Shown one piece after another: positions 7,673 through 16,402 of a DNA stretch of 55,189 nt; the stretch's first letter is position 1; every line of letters starts with the position of its first letter. The DNA lies in contig QHTK01000055.1 of the NCBI GenBank assembly GCA_003220795.1, positions 1 through 55,189 on the forward strand. Direction: 5' to 3'. Below the pieces are notes generated by a model. The model was not told where the DNA came from. It searched no databases and saw nothing but the letters and a program-made list of their open reading frames with translations. The position numbers and the translations under genes were made by a program. This DNA comes from Gemmatimonadota bacterium (lineage in GTDB: Bacteria > Gemmatimonadota > Gemmatimonadetes > Gemmatimonadales > GWC2-71-9).

Positions 7673-8883
7673 CATCTCCTCACCGTCTCCCAGAAGTGTT
7701 TCGGCGCCAGCAACGCATGCCCCCGCACCACGAACCCGATCACCAGGATCACCATCCAGATGCCGTACGCGACGGCGATCTCTTCGCGCATGGTCGGCCG
7801 CAGGAACTGCACCAGCCACAGGACGAACAAGATCGTGGCGTCGAGCCAGTCGAACTCCATGTTCGCGAGCAGCAGCACCGCGAGACCCGACTGCAGCAGC
7901 GTGAGCAGCAGCTCCAGTCGCTGGGCGTCGTCGAAGTGGAAATCCCGCCACACCCCGTGGTGCTGCAGACTCGAGTACCCGTACACCAAGGGGATCATGG
8001 CGGCGAGCACGGTCCACTGGTTGATGTTGCTCGAGACCAGGTTCATCAGGGCCATCGGTGCCTGGGTGACGCGGCGCGCCCAGTAGAACGCGGAGACCTT
8101 CTCGGGGAACTCGGAGAGAAACGGCGCCACCCACTGGACCAGTACGAACTGGCTCACGCCGAACAGGCCGGCCACGGCGAGCATGGACTCGAGGAACGGA
8201 TGCGCGGTCGCGTAGAGCAGCCCCCCCCCGGCCGCGAATAGCCCGCCGATCGCCGCTTGCCGCCGCCAACCCCGCTGGCGGTACGCCCAGCGGGCCACCA
8301 CCGGCGCGTCGCTCACCTTATCGGCGTGACGCGGCGGCGTGCGGAACAGCGTCCAGAGATAGGCGGCGTAGAGCGCCAGCAGCACCACGGCGTCGATCCA
8401 GCCAAAGCTCTCCCGCAGCAGGATGATGCCGAAATACAACAGCGGCGGCACGAGCCCCACGACTTCGACGGCGTGCTCGGGTTCCAGCCGGATGGCCGGC
8501 AGCACGGGCGCAGCATGCTGCGCCCCAGCTGCCCCTGCCCCTACGGCCTGCTTCCGTCCGGCAGCCGCGAATACGAAGTAGATCATCGGCCAGCCGAGCC
8601 CGAGCAGCAGGCGGATGGCGCCCGTCAAGTTGGCGATGGCGAGGTGGGCGCGCTCGGGATCGCGCCCTGCGTCCCAGGCGATCACCGCCTCCACCGCGAA
8701 CTCGGGAAGGGTCTGCAGCCAGGCGAGGATCGCGAGGGCGAGGCCCTGGGAGATGAGGAACTGCGCGGCTTCCGCGCCCCAGGCGACGAGAAACGCCGAC
8801 GCGAGAATGCTGGGGAAGGTCCACAGGGCGGACAGCGCCGTGGCTCCCGCCGTGGACACAAAAGCGAGTAGCTTTAGTTTCAC
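7672..8883 (-). CDS. Sodium/calcium exchanger family membrane protein
   Basis: A 403-residue polytopic protein with roughly ten membrane segments. The two halves each carry the alpha-repeat-like acidic motif of the CaCA cation antiporters: LPEFAVEAVIAW in the first half and FLSEFPEKVSAFYW in the second. In known exchangers these acidic helices bind the cation. A GTG at 8883 is chosen because the protein (MKLKLLAFVS...) starts its first hydrophobic helix there; longer frames read antisense to folE. The cytoplasmic loop near residues 120-135 contains AQHAAP, encoded by a perfect 20-bp palindrome at 8506-8525. It is divergent from folE with a 39-bp gap. Substrate ion is not determinable. Confidence 0.85.
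   Translation of the reverse strand: MKLKLLAFVSTAGATALSALWTFPSILASAFLVAWGAEAAQFLISQGLALAILAWLQTLPEFAVEAVIAWDAGRDPERAHLAIANLTGAIRLLLGLGWPMIYFVFAAAGRKQAVGAGAAGAQHAAPVLPAIRLEPEHAVEVVGLVPPLLYFGIILLRESFGWIDAVVLLALYAAYLWTLFRTPPRHADKVSDAPVVARWAYRQRGWRRQAAIGGLFAAGGGLLYATAHPFLESMLAVAGLFGVSQFVLVQWVAPFLSEFPEKVSAFYWARRVTQAPMALMNLVSSNINQWTVLAAMIPLVYGYSSLQHHGVWRDFHFDDAQRLELLLTLLQSGLAVLLLANMEFDWLDATILFVLWLVQFLRPTMREEIAVAYGIWMVILVIGFVVRGHALLAPKHFWETVRR
8506..8525. repeat. Perfect 20-bp palindrome, family shared with tldE
   Basis: The core GGCGCAGCATGCTGCGCC is identical to the 18-bp palindrome at 17999-18016. On the reading strand of both unrelated genes it encodes AQHAAP, which marks an interspersed palindromic element placed in frame. 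Confidence 0.9.
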
Positions 8884-8922
8884 GTGCGCCGAAGATAGTC
8901 CGGCCCCGGAGGCCCAACAAGC

Positions 8923-9567
8923 ATGGGACGCGACAAAATGAAGTCCGCCAGCCTGCACAGCTTCCACGAGGAGCACGCCGAGCCGCTGGAGGCGGTGCCC
9001 GGCGCGGAAGCGAGGTCGGCGTTCGAGACGCTGGTGCGCGACATGCTCGCGCAGCTCGGCGAGGATCCCACACGCGAGGGCCTGCGCCAGACGCCCGCGC
9101 GCGTGGAAGCGTCGCTCAAGTGGCTCACGCGGGGCTACCACATGTCCGTCCCCGACGTCATCGGCGACGCGCTGTACCGCGAGCGGCACGAGAACCTGGT
9201 CTGCGTGCGCGACATCGAGATCTACTCGTTGTGCGAGCATCATCTGCTGCCGTTCTTCGGCAAGGCGCACGTGGCCTACCTGCCGAACGGCCGGCTCGTG
9301 GGATTGTCCAAGATCCCACGCGTGATCGAGGTGTTCGCCCGCCGGCTGCAGGTACAAGAGCGCCTCACCGACCAGGTGGCCGATGCGCTGATGGACGTGC
9401 TCGAGCCCCGCGGCGTGGGCGTCGTGATCGAGGCCTACCACCTCTGCATGATGATGCGCGGCGTCGAGAAGCAGAATTCGAGGACGGTCACCAGCGCGCT
9501 ACGAGGGGCCCTGCTCCAGGACGCCAAGACCCGCGACGAGTTCCTGAGACTGGTGCACGCCGGGTGA
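8923..9567 (+). CDS. folE: GTP cyclohydrolase I (type IA)
   Basis: A 214-residue enzyme that converts GTP to 7,8-dihydroneopterin triphosphate, the first step of folate and pterin synthesis. Zinc-site motifs are intact: [10 protein letters not shown] with Cys104 and the following histidines, and HLCMMMRG with Cys175. The C-terminal [10 protein letters not shown] segment is typical of the family. ATG 8923 gives the expected length; ATG 8938 is an alternative that would remove five residues. The gene heads a run of four overlapping genes (folE, SDR, M23 peptidase, Trm112-like), with the next start overlapping as GTGA. Confidence 0.97.
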   Translation: MGRDKMKSASLHSFHEEHAEPLEAVPGAEARSAFETLVRDMLAQLGEDPTREGLRQTPARVEASLKWLTRGYHMSVPDVIGDALYRERHENLVCVRDIEIYSLCEHHLLPFFGKAHVAYLPNGRLVGLSKIPRVIEVFARRLQVQERLTDQVADALMDVLEPRGVGVVIEAYHLCMMMRGVEKQNSRTVTSALRGALLQDAKTRDEFLRLVHAG

Positions 9568-10283
9568 GCGATGGTCCCCTCAGCGGGAAGCTCGCCCTCG
9601 TCACCGGCGCCTCGCGCGGCATCGGCCGCGCGGTGGCCGACAGACTGTATGCCGCGGGGGCGCATGTCGTCCGGCTGGCGCGCAGCCTCACGGACGGCTC
9701 GACCGAGCGCCGCACCGACCTGCGCTGCGACGTCACGGATCCTGCCGCGGTAGACCGGGCGGCGGCCCGTGTGCTCGCCGAGCTCGGGGTCCCGGACGTC
9801 GTGGTCAACAACGCCGGGACCTTTTTCATCAAGCGGATCGAGGAGACGAGCCTCGAGGAGTTCACGCGCACGCTCGCCGTGAACCTGACCGGGCCGTTTC
9901 TCGTCGTCCGGGCGTTCGTCCCGCATCTCGTGCAGCGGGGCGCCGGGCACCTGGTGACGATCGGCTCGGTGTCGGACCACGTGGCGTACTCCGGGTCGAC
10001 CGCCTACGCGGCGAGCAAGTACGGCCTGCGCGGCATGCACGAGGTGCTGCGCCAGGACCTCTCGCGCACGGGCGTGCGCACCACGCTCGTCTCGCCGGGA
10101 CCAGTAGACACGCCGATCTGGGATCCCGTGGACCCCGACTCGAAGCCGGGCTTCACCAAACGCAGCGCGATGCTGCAGGCGGAGGACATCGCCGCGGCCG
10201 TCCTGTACGCGGTGACGCAAGCCCCGCGGGTGGATGTGACGGAGATCCGCTTGATGCCGACGGTTTATACGGCGAGAGGATGA
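9564..10283 (+). CDS. Short-chain dehydrogenase/reductase
   Basis: A 239-residue SDR oxidoreductase. The NAD(P)-binding TGASRGIG motif is at ~14-21, NNAG at ~86-89, the catalytic serine in GSVSD, and YAASK supplies the active Tyr and Lys. GTG 9564 overlaps the folE stop, so translation is probably coupled. Position next to folE makes a pterin-reductase role possible (sepiapterin or dihydrobiopterin reductases are SDRs), but nothing in the sequence proves the substrate. It may equally be a general ketoacyl or sugar reductase. Its stop overlaps the ATG of the next gene. Confidence 0.9.
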   Translation: MSDGPLSGKLALVTGASRGIGRAVADRLYAAGAHVVRLARSLTDGSTERRTDLRCDVTDPAAVDRAAARVLAELGVPDVVVNNAGTFFIKRIEETSLEEFTRTLAVNLTGPFLVVRAFVPHLVQRGAGHLVTIGSVSDHVAYSGSTAYAASKYGLRGMHEVLRQDLSRTGVRTTLVSPGPVDTPIWDPVDPDSKPGFTKRSAMLQAEDIAAAVLYAVTQAPRVDVTEIRLMPTVYTARG

Positions 10284-12163
10284 CCAAGGTGCGGAGTGTG
10301 GAGTGCGGAATGCGGAGTGTTAAGGGAGGACTCTTTGCGAGCCTCATCTTTCTTTCCGCTCAGTCTCCTTCCAACGCGCAGGCTCTTCCCCCGCTCCCTG
10401 ACACCACCGGCTTCGGCGTGCACGTGCTCGCCGCCGCTCGCGCGACCGATCGCGCTATCTGGGTCGGGACCTACGGGCAAGGGATCTTCGTGCTGAGGCC
10501 GGGAGCAGCGGGCTGGGAGCAGCTGCGGCACTCGAGTGACTCGAGCGTCCGCTCGATCTCGTGGGACTTCGTGCACGCGTTCGGGTTCGGACCCGCGGGC
10601 GAGATTTGGTACGGCACGGTCGGCAACGGCTGGGGGCTGTCGACCGACGGCGGCACGACGTGGACCAACTGGGAATTCAGGCAGCTCGGCCCCGAGTGGC
10701 AGTACGTCGCACCCAACGGCATCGCGACGCGCGGTGACACGGTGTACATCGGCACCGCGGACGGGATCAAGCTGTCCTGGGACCGCGGTGCGACCTGGGG
10801 GGAGATCACTGATTCGGCCGGTGCGACGACGGCCCAGCACGTCCTCGGACGGCTGCCTGACCAGTATGTGCTGGCGTTGGCCGCCGGGCCGGACGGGAGC
10901 CTGTGGGCCGCCGGGCTACGCGGCGTGGCGCGCTCGAGCGACGGCGGGCGCAGCTGGATCGAGTTTCCGGCGCCCGGGCGCGTGCGCGCCCTCGCCGCCG
11001 ATTCCGGGGGCGTCGTGTGGGTGGGGACCGAACAGGGGCTGTCCCGGCTCGACCCCGCGCGCCACGCGTGGCTCGACAAGAAGGGCCGGCCCGCCTGCGG
11101 CATCGCGCCCGGGGGGCCCGCCGTCAAAAAGTGCCGGGTCGACATGCCGCCCATCGAGATGCTCGAGCGCGTCGCGCCGGGACGCGTCTACGCCGCCACG
11201 CGCCAGGGAGTGTACGCGCAGGACGGCGACGCGCTCAACCTGTGCGACCCGGTGCCGGCCGCCACCACGTACCTGTCGCTCGCCCCCGGCTGGTACGCGG
11301 TCGGCCGTCCGAGCGGTCTCGTCTCGTGTCGGCTCGATCAGGGTCTCACGCTCGTCGGCATCTCCTACCAGCAGCGTCCCGACACCGAGGTGGAGGCGCT
11401 GCGGCACACCTGGTTCGAGCGCCCGATCGCCCTCGCCGATCAGCCGTACATCGACCAGACGTACCGCTACGGCTCGACCATGGGCGGTAACTTCCAGCAG
11501 CATCAGGGTGTCGAGTTCAATAACCCCGACGGCACGCCGGTGCACGCCATCGGCGACGGGGTCGTCGTCTTCGCGGGCCCGGCGGAGCAGGGCGCCAATA
11601 CGGTCGCCATCCGCCACACCCGCAGGCTCAAGAACCTGTTCGTGTACTCGGTCTACTATCACAACACGACCCTGCTCACCTCGGTGGGGCACGCGGTGAA
11701 GGCCGGCGACGTGATCGCCACAGTCGGCAACACGGGCCGCGCGACGAACGACCACCTTCACCTCGAGGTGCACGCGTCGCCCGTCGACTCGGTGGCGCTG
11801 ATCGTCGACCCCAACGAGCGTTACCCGCGCTACACGGTGAACCCCGAGCTGTGGATCCGGCCGCTCCCCGGCACCGGGATCGTGGCGGGGCAGGTGTGGG
11901 ACGCCCAGGGTCGCCCCGTGCCGCAGGCGCGCGTCTACGGCCTCATGAAGGCGGAGCCCCAGGAGACACCGTTCTCGTACGCCGAGACGTATGGCGAGCA
12001 CAACCACCCCGACCCCGCGTACCGGGAGCACTTCGCCGTGAGCGACGTGGAGTCGGGCGACTACACGCTCGCGGTCGTAGTGGAGGGCAAGCGGCTCACC
12101 CGGCGGATTCGCGTCGCGGCCGGCCGGCTGAGCTGGGTGGTGTTCGGTTCCGGTGCACATTGA
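10280..12163 (+). CDS. Secreted protein: N-terminal propeller repeats plus M23 (LytM) peptidase domain
   Basis: A 627-residue protein with a signal peptide ending near SNAQA (~residue 35). Residues ~40-290 contain propeller-like repeats with Asp-box-like strings (STDGGTTWTNW, SSDGGRSWIEF). Residues ~385-515 form an M23 metallopeptidase domain that in relatives cleaves peptidoglycan cross-bridges. Its zinc ligands appear as His408 of HQGVEF and His492/His494 of HLHLEVH. The usual Asp ligand (HxGxD) is Glu412 here. A small carboxypeptidase-regulatory-like domain follows (IVAGQVWDAQGRPVPQARV). ATG 10280 overlaps the SDR stop; ATG 10310 is an in-frame alternative. Codons 5-13 lie in a 7-bp-period array (10291-10318), so the N-terminal extension may be a recent graft. 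Confidence 0.88.
   Translation: MTKVRSVECGMRSVKGGLFASLIFLSAQSPSNAQALPPLPDTTGFGVHVLAAARATDRAIWVGTYGQGIFVLRPGAAGWEQLRHSSDSSVRSISWDFVHAFGFGPAGEIWYGTVGNGWGLSTDGGTTWTNWEFRQLGPEWQYVAPNGIATRGDTVYIGTADGIKLSWDRGATWGEITDSAGATTAQHVLGRLPDQYVLALAAGPDGSLWAAGLRGVARSSDGGRSWIEFPAPGRVRALAADSGGVVWVGTEQGLSRLDPARHAWLDKKGRPACGIAPGGPAVKKCRVDMPPIEMLERVAPGRVYAATRQGVYAQDGDALNLCDPVPAATTYLSLAPGWYAVGRPSGLVSCRLDQGLTLVGISYQQRPDTEVEALRHTWFERPIALADQPYIDQTYRYGSTMGGNFQQHQGVEFNNPDGTPVHAIGDGVVVFAGPAEQGANTVAIRHTRRLKNLFVYSVYYHNTTLLTSVGHAVKAGDVIATVGNTGRATNDHLHLEVHASPVDSVALIVDPNERYPRYTVNPELWIRPLPGTGIVAGQVWDAQGRPVPQARVYGLMKAEPQETPFSYAETYGEHNHPDPAYREHFAVSDVESGDYTLAVVVEGKRLTRRIRVAAGRLSWVVFGSGAH
10291..10318. repeat. 7-bp-period array (GCGGAAT-type), four units
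   Basis: Units GCGGAGT, GTGGAGT, GCGGAAT and GCGGAGT lie head to tail inside the first codons of the M23 gene. The same heptamer recurs as an inverted pair at 29650-29742. Confidence 0.9.
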
Positions 12164-12770
12164 GCTGACGGAGATGCTGCGCTGTCCGGAGAGGCACGAG
12201 GAGGCGTTTCTCGTGATGTCCACCGGAGAGATGGTGGGTCGGATGGTCCGGTCGGGCATACTTGGATGCCCGGTATGCCGGAAGGAGTATCCGATCGTCA
12301 AAGGCATCGTGAATTTCTCGGGTGGCGAGGGCACCCCACTGCGCGACAAGAATACGCAGTCGCTTCGTGGGGTGCCCTCGCCACCCGACGCCGAGACTCT
12401 CCAGGCGCTTCTCGATCTCAGCGGCCCCGGTGGCTACGTCGTGCTCGTCGGGTCGGCTGCGCGCCACGCCGTCGCGCTGGCGGGGCTGATGGGCGGGATT
12501 CACTTCGTCGGGATCGACGCGCCGCCCGACGTCGCAGAGCTCCCCGTTCTCAGTCTGCTCGCGTGCGAGACGATGATCCCGCTGCGGCGCGCCATGGCGC
12601 GGGCCGTGGTGGTGGGACCGGAGCGGGCAAGCCCGCCTTGGCTCAGCGAGGCGCTGCGTGTGCTGTTGCGGGGCCGGCGGCTGGTGATCGAGGACGAGGG
12701 CGCGACGGCTCCGGCCGGCTTGAAGCAGCTCGCGGTGGGGCAGGGCCTATGGGTGGGGGAGCGGGGGTGA
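12153..12770 (+). CDS. Trm112-like zinc-ribbon protein of unknown function
   Basis: A 205-residue protein starting at GTG 12153, 11 bp inside the preceding gene. Residues 1-50 look like a Trm112p zinc ribbon: LRCPERHEEAF, then GCPVCRKEYPIVKGIVNF. Such domains in other proteins support methyltransferases or are structural. The remaining part resembles the core of a nucleotide- or SAM-binding fold (GGYVVLVGSAARHAVALAG), but no catalytic motif is recognisable. Residues ~56-79 (GGEGTPLRDKN... SLRGVPSPP) are encoded by a 71-bp stem-loop element with a 22-bp perfect stem, read in frame. The stop TGA abuts the opposing FadD stop to form TGATCA. Function unknown. Confidence 0.78.
   Translation: MHIELTEMLRCPERHEEAFLVMSTGEMVGRMVRSGILGCPVCRKEYPIVKGIVNFSGGEGTPLRDKNTQSLRGVPSPPDAETLQALLDLSGPGGYVVLVGSAARHAVALAGLMGGIHFVGIDAPPDVAELPVLSLLACETMIPLRRAMARAVVVGPERASPPWLSEALRVLLRGRRLVIEDEGATAPAGLKQLAVGQGLWVGERG
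12319..12389. repeat. Long stem-loop element inside a coding region, copy 1
   Basis: Arms 12319-12340 and 12368-12389 are a 22-bp perfect inverted repeat around a 27-nt loop. The inner arm ends (CCCCAC and GTGGGG) and loop features (CGCGAC, GTCGCT) match the element at 34614-34682. Both are read through in frame. Confidence 0.9.
12625..12640. repeat. Short hairpin GCGGGC-AA-GCCCGC
   Basis: A perfect 6-bp inverted repeat with a two-base loop inside the Trm112-like gene, within an AGCGGGCAAGCCCGC string. It is possibly another small interspersed repeat, but too short to be sure. Confidence 0.4.
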
Positions 12771-14588
12771 TCAGCTCTCGATGACGGCAGCGGTGGGATC
12801 AGCTTCGGCGTACACCCGTTCGATCAGTTCTTTGTAATTCTTCTCGACCGCGCGCCGCTTCACCTTGAGCGTGGGCGTCAGCTCGCCCGACTCGATCGTG
12901 AAGTCCCGCTCGATCAACACCACCTTCTTCGGCATCTCGAACTTCGCCAGATCGCGCAAGCCGCCGACCACTTCCCGTTCCATTTTCGCCTGCACGTCGG
13001 GGAGCGCGAGCAGCTCTGCCCGGGAGGTGTAGACGAGATTCCGCTCCTTGGCCCACGGCTGCAGGCTGTCGAAGTTCGGAGCGACGAGGATGATGGGGAA
13101 CTTGCGCTGGTCGCCCAGCACGACCGCGTTGGCGACGAACTTATTCAGCTTGACGGTGTTCTCGATCGGCTGCGGCGCCACGTACTTGCCCCCGGCGGTC
13201 TTGATCAGATCCTTCTTCCGGTCGGTGATCTTCAGGTACCCCTCGGCGTCGAACTCACCGATGTCCCCTGTGTGGAACCATCCTTCAGGGTCGATCGCCT
13301 CGCGCGTGGCGTCGGGTAGGTTGTAATAGCCGCGCATGATGTTCGGTCCCTTGGCGAGGATCTCCCCGTCTGACGCGATCTTTACCTGGACGCCGGGAAT
13401 CGGCTTGCCGACGGTGCCGAACTTGGGGCGGTCGTATGGATTGAACGCGAGCACAGGGGACGTTTCCGTCAGTCCGTACCCTTCGATGGTCACGAGCCCC
13501 GCGCTGTAGAAGAACCGCCCGATTTCGGCGGCGAGCGGCGCGCCTCCCGACACGAACAGCTTGATGCGCCCGCCGGTGCGCGCGCGCAGCTTCGAGAACA
13601 CCAGCCGGTCCGCGATCGCGTGCCGGATTGCGAGGCTTGGTGGCACCGGGATGCCCGAGAGGCGGTGGGTGGACCATTGCTCGCCCACCCGCTTGGCCCA
13701 CAGAAAAATCTTGCGCTTCAGGGCGCCGCCCGTGAGCGCGGCCTCGAGCACGCGGCCGTACACCTTCTCGTAGATGCGCGGCACCGCAACGAACACGCTG
13801 GGGCGCACCTCCCGCAGATCCTGTGACAGCGTATCGATGGACTGGGCGTAGGTGATGGTTACGCCAACGTGGAAGAAGTAATAGTCCACCATGCGCTCGA
13901 AGATGTGTGACAGCGGCAGACAGGCGAGGCAGCTGTCACCGCCGGAGAGGCGCAGCGCCTCCACGCACGCGCTCACGTTGGACCAGAGATTGTTGTGCGT
14001 CAGCATCACACCCTTGGGCGTGCCCGTCGTGCCCGACGTGTAAATCAAGGTGGCCAGGTCGTCGGGCCGCACGGCCAGCGCTTCCTCTTTGAAGCGCGGG
14101 TATCGAGCCGTCGCCGCCCGGCCCTTCGCCTCCACATCGGCGAGCGTGATCGCGCCGTCGCGGCGCGCGTCGGGCTCGAACACGATCACGTGCTTGAGTG
14201 CCGGGACCCTGCTCCGTATCTCGACGACCTTGGCGAGCTGCGCCGCGGTGGAGCAGCAGACAGCGGCGGCACCCGAGTCGCGCAGGATGTACTCGACCTG
14301 ATTCGCCGGCAAGCTAGGATAAACGGGGACGTCGGCCGACCGGGCGCACAGACACGCGTAGTCAACCAGGGCCCATTCGAGGCGCGTCTCCGCCAGGATC
14401 GCGACCCGATCGCCGGGCTGAATTCCGAGCTCGCGCAGGCCGAGCGCAATGGCCCGCACTCGCTCCTCCGCCTGCCGGTGTGGGACGGGCGTCCAGACCT
14501 CGCCCGCCTTATAGCGGAACGCGGCTGGATGGCGCGCATGCTGCTCGACCGCGTCGAAGAACAGCCGGGTTAACGTGCCCCCGTTCAC
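12771..14588 (-). CDS. fadD: Long-chain fatty acid-CoA ligase (AMP-forming)
   Basis: A 605-residue adenylate-forming enzyme that activates fatty acids to acyl-CoA with ATP. Family signatures are intact: the P-loop YTSGTTGTPKGVMLTH (~186), the GYGLTETSP motif (~375), WFHTGDIG (~440) and the hinge/lysine region DRKKDLIKTAGGKYVAP. Length and motifs match the FadD15/FAA-type bacterial synthetases. GTG 14588 overlaps the stop of the lipoprotein gene upstream as GTGA, making it the last gene of a TPR-lipoprotein-FadD unit. Its stop is directly next to the opposing Trm112-like gene. Substrate chain length cannot be read from sequence. Confidence 0.94.
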   Translation of the reverse strand: MNGGTLTRLFFDAVEQHARHPAAFRYKAGEVWTPVPHRQAEERVRAIALGLRELGIQPGDRVAILAETRLEWALVDYACLCARSADVPVYPSLPANQVEYILRDSGAAAVCCSTAAQLAKVVEIRSRVPALKHVIVFEPDARRDGAITLADVEAKGRAATARYPRFKEEALAVRPDDLATLIYTSGTTGTPKGVMLTHNNLWSNVSACVEALRLSGGDSCLACLPLSHIFERMVDYYFFHVGVTITYAQSIDTLSQDLREVRPSVFVAVPRIYEKVYGRVLEAALTGGALKRKIFLWAKRVGEQWSTHRLSGIPVPPSLAIRHAIADRLVFSKLRARTGGRIKLFVSGGAPLAAEIGRFFYSAGLVTIEGYGLTETSPVLAFNPYDRPKFGTVGKPIPGVQVKIASDGEILAKGPNIMRGYYNLPDATREAIDPEGWFHTGDIGEFDAEGYLKITDRKKDLIKTAGGKYVAPQPIENTVKLNKFVANAVVLGDQRKFPIILVAPNFDSLQPWAKERNLVYTSRAELLALPDVQAKMEREVVGGLRDLAKFEMPKKVVLIERDFTIESGELTPTLKVKRRAVEKNYKELIERVYAEADPTAAVIES

Positions 14589-15319
14589 GGCAGGAACCTC
14601 ACCACGAACATGACCGGCGCGCCGGCGATCAGGGTGCCGATCGCGCGGCGGGCGCTGGCGGTCACGACGGCGCTGTCGGGGAGCGGCCCTGCGAGCAGGC
14701 GCAGCTTCACCGCCGCGATCCCGACCCTGGTCGTGACCGTGTCGGCGGCGAGCGGCGCGCGCGCCGTATCGCTCGTCACCAGTGCGACGTTCGCGCCCGG
14801 CCCCCCCCCAGGGTACACGCTCAGCGCGAACGCCACCGGTCGCCCGGAGAGGTCGACCGGCCCTGCGGCGGTCGTGTCCTGGAGCCGCACCGTCAGGGAA
14901 TCCGAGAGTGAGTCGGGCTGGGCGGCTAGGCTCACGCTATCCCGCCTCGGACCGGCCGCGAGCAGCGTATCGGCCGCGGCGAGCACCCGGATGGCAATCG
15001 GATTGCTGGGCAGGCTCCCGACGCGCGCCTGGATGCGGGCGGGCGTCGCTCCCGGTTGCTTGGCGACCATCACCCCCGTGGTTTCGTTCACCACCGTGAG
15101 CAGCGCCGTGTCGAGCGTCGCCCAGAGGATCGTAGCGGCGACCGAGTCGCCGTGGCCGTCCAGCGCTACGGCATGCGGGCGGAGCGTGTCGAGCTCTTCG
15201 ATGGAGTCGCGCACCGCCACCGAGAGCGCGACGACCTGGTCCAAAGCCGGGCCGAGCTGGCCGCATGCGGCAGCGGTGGCGAGCGCGAGGAGGAGGACGC
15301 CGGCCCGGCTTCCCCTCAG
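14585..15319 (-). CDS. Putative lipoprotein, unknown function
   Basis: About 244 residues with a hydrophobic leader AGVLLLALATAAAC whose Cys could be lipidated. The rest is Ala/Ser/Asp-rich and beta-strand-like, with no recognised domain. The start is uncertain. The only in-frame ATG (15397) would overlap the TPR gene by about 80 bp. A CTG at 15319 gives a CTGA overlap with the TPR stop, just like the GTGA/ATGA junctions elsewhere in the window, and places the signal peptide correctly. I therefore favour the rare CTG start, with modest confidence. Downstream it overlaps the FadD start. Confidence 0.65.
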   Translation of the reverse strand: MRGSRAGVLLLALATAAACGQLGPALDQVVALSVAVRDSIEELDTLRPHAVALDGHGDSVAATILWATLDTALLTVVNETTGVMVAKQPGATPARIQARVGSLPSNPIAIRVLAAADTLLAAGPRRDSVSLAAQPDSLSDSLTVRLQDTTAAGPVDLSGRPVAFALSVYPGGGPGANVALVTSDTARAPLAADTVTTRVGIAAVKLRLLAGPLPDSAVVTASARRAIGTLIAGAPVMFVVRFLP

Positions 15320-15774
15320 GGCGCCCCCGCGGTGGCGGCCGGCGTGGGCCCGGACGCGCCCAGGTCGCGGAGCGCCTGGGTGGCGTGCTCGATCCATTTC
15401 GCGGCGTCGGGGCCTTTCGGGGGATGGGCGAGGAAGGCCCGCAGGTGCTGGGTCGCGCCGTCGGGGTCGCCGCGCTTCAACAGTAGGAACGCGAGCCCGT
15501 AGTGGGCGCCCGCCAGCTCGCGGTCCAGCTCGAGCGCGCGGCGGTAGTGTCGGATCGCCTCGTCGATGCGGCGCGTCTTCGTGAGCGCGATCGCCATGTT
15601 CTGTAGAATTCGGGCGTCGTGGGGATGATCGCGCAGCGCCAGGCGATACGAGGTGAGAGCCGCCTCGTAATCGCCCTGGCGTTCAAGGGCGAGCGCCTCG
15701 TTCAGGTAATCGAGGCGCTGGGGTTGGACGTCATCGGCGCCCGAGCCGCCGAGCAGGCGGCGCCAGAAACCCAT
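15316..15774 (-). CDS. Cytoplasmic TPR protein
   Basis: A 152-residue protein starting at ATG 15774, with at least three TPR units, such as NEALALERQGDYEAALTSYR, AIRHYRRALELDREL and LAFLLLKRGDPDGATQHLR. There is no signal peptide. TPRs mediate protein contacts; no partner is evident. It is the first gene of the unit that ends with FadD, and lies 52 bp from the divergent phosphoribosyltransferase gene. The C-terminus ends in a low-complexity Pro/Ala tail (TPAATAGAP). Confidence 0.8.
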   Translation of the reverse strand: MGFWRRLLGGSGADDVQPQRLDYLNEALALERQGDYEAALTSYRLALRDHPHDARILQNMAIALTKTRRIDEAIRHYRRALELDRELAGAHYGLAFLLLKRGDPDGATQHLRAFLAHPPKGPDAAKWIEHATQALRDLGASGPTPAATAGAP

Positions 15775-15826
15775 GGGCCGAAAATAGCTTGCGGCCGCTC
15801 GCGTTCGCAATGTAGCTTCTCCCCCC

Positions 15827-16402
15827 ATGCCCGCCCCGCCCCCGCCCCCGCCCCCGCCCCCGCCCCGCCCGCCTGCACCCAAGAGAACCGGGTTCGCCCG
15901 CAAGACGCCGCACGGTGTGCTCCAAGTGGACTGGCCGTTCTTCGGCGAGCTGTGCCGGGCGCTGGCCTTGAAGATTTTCCGCGAGTACGATCCCGATGTG
16001 GTGATCGGCATCGCCAAGGCGGGGGTGATTCCGGGCGCGGTGGTGGCGAGCATCCTGCAGCGCGACTTCGCGTCGGTCGCCATCACTCGGCAGGAGACCG
16101 GCGCTCGGCCCGTGGTCATGGCCGGCCCCCCGCGGATCGTCGCCGGACGCCGCGTCCTCATCGTGGACGAGACGTGCGACTCCGGCGACACCATGAAGCT
16201 CGCCCTGAACGCCGTGCGCGAGCTCAAGCCCGCCGCCGTGAAGACGGCGGTCTCGTTCCGCACCGGCCCGTACCAGCCCGACTTCTACGCGCTCGAGACC
16301 GACAACTTCATTATCCTCCCCTGGGACCGCGAGGTCATCATCGACGGGGAGATCGTCGTGCGGCCCGATTACGCCGAGAAGCTCAAGGAACTCGGCGGTT
16401 GA
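15827..16402 (+). CDS. Phosphoribosyltransferase-family protein
   Basis: A 191-residue type I PRTase-fold protein. The PRPP-binding signature is VLIVDETCDSGDTM at ~105-118, preceded by IGIAKAGVIPGAVVAS, the usual first loop. Relatives act on purine bases (xanthine/hypoxanthine-type), but the hood that selects the base is not diagnostic here. The N-terminus is a run of about eleven prolines encoded by a C-rich simple repeat (15836-15866), an unusual extension liable to length change. ATG 15827 is the only good start. The stop overlaps the TTG of tldD as TTGA. Confidence 0.85.
   Translation: MPAPPPPPPPPPPRPPAPKRTGFARKTPHGVLQVDWPFFGELCRALALKIFREYDPDVVIGIAKAGVIPGAVVASILQRDFASVAITRQETGARPVVMAGPPRIVAGRRVLIVDETCDSGDTMKLALNAVRELKPAAVKTAVSFRTGPYQPDFYALETDNFIILPWDREVIIDGEIVVRPDYAEKLKELGG

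Noticed and set aside
7589..7675. 28-codon minus-strand frame overlapping the exchanger stop
   Set aside because: It reads through the terminator hairpin and the small RNA region; basic low-complexity product, no support.
15836..15866. C-rich tract as a possible CRISPR or regulatory repeat
   Set aside because: It is a simple repeat coding for polyproline at the start of the phosphoribosyltransferase; no spacers.
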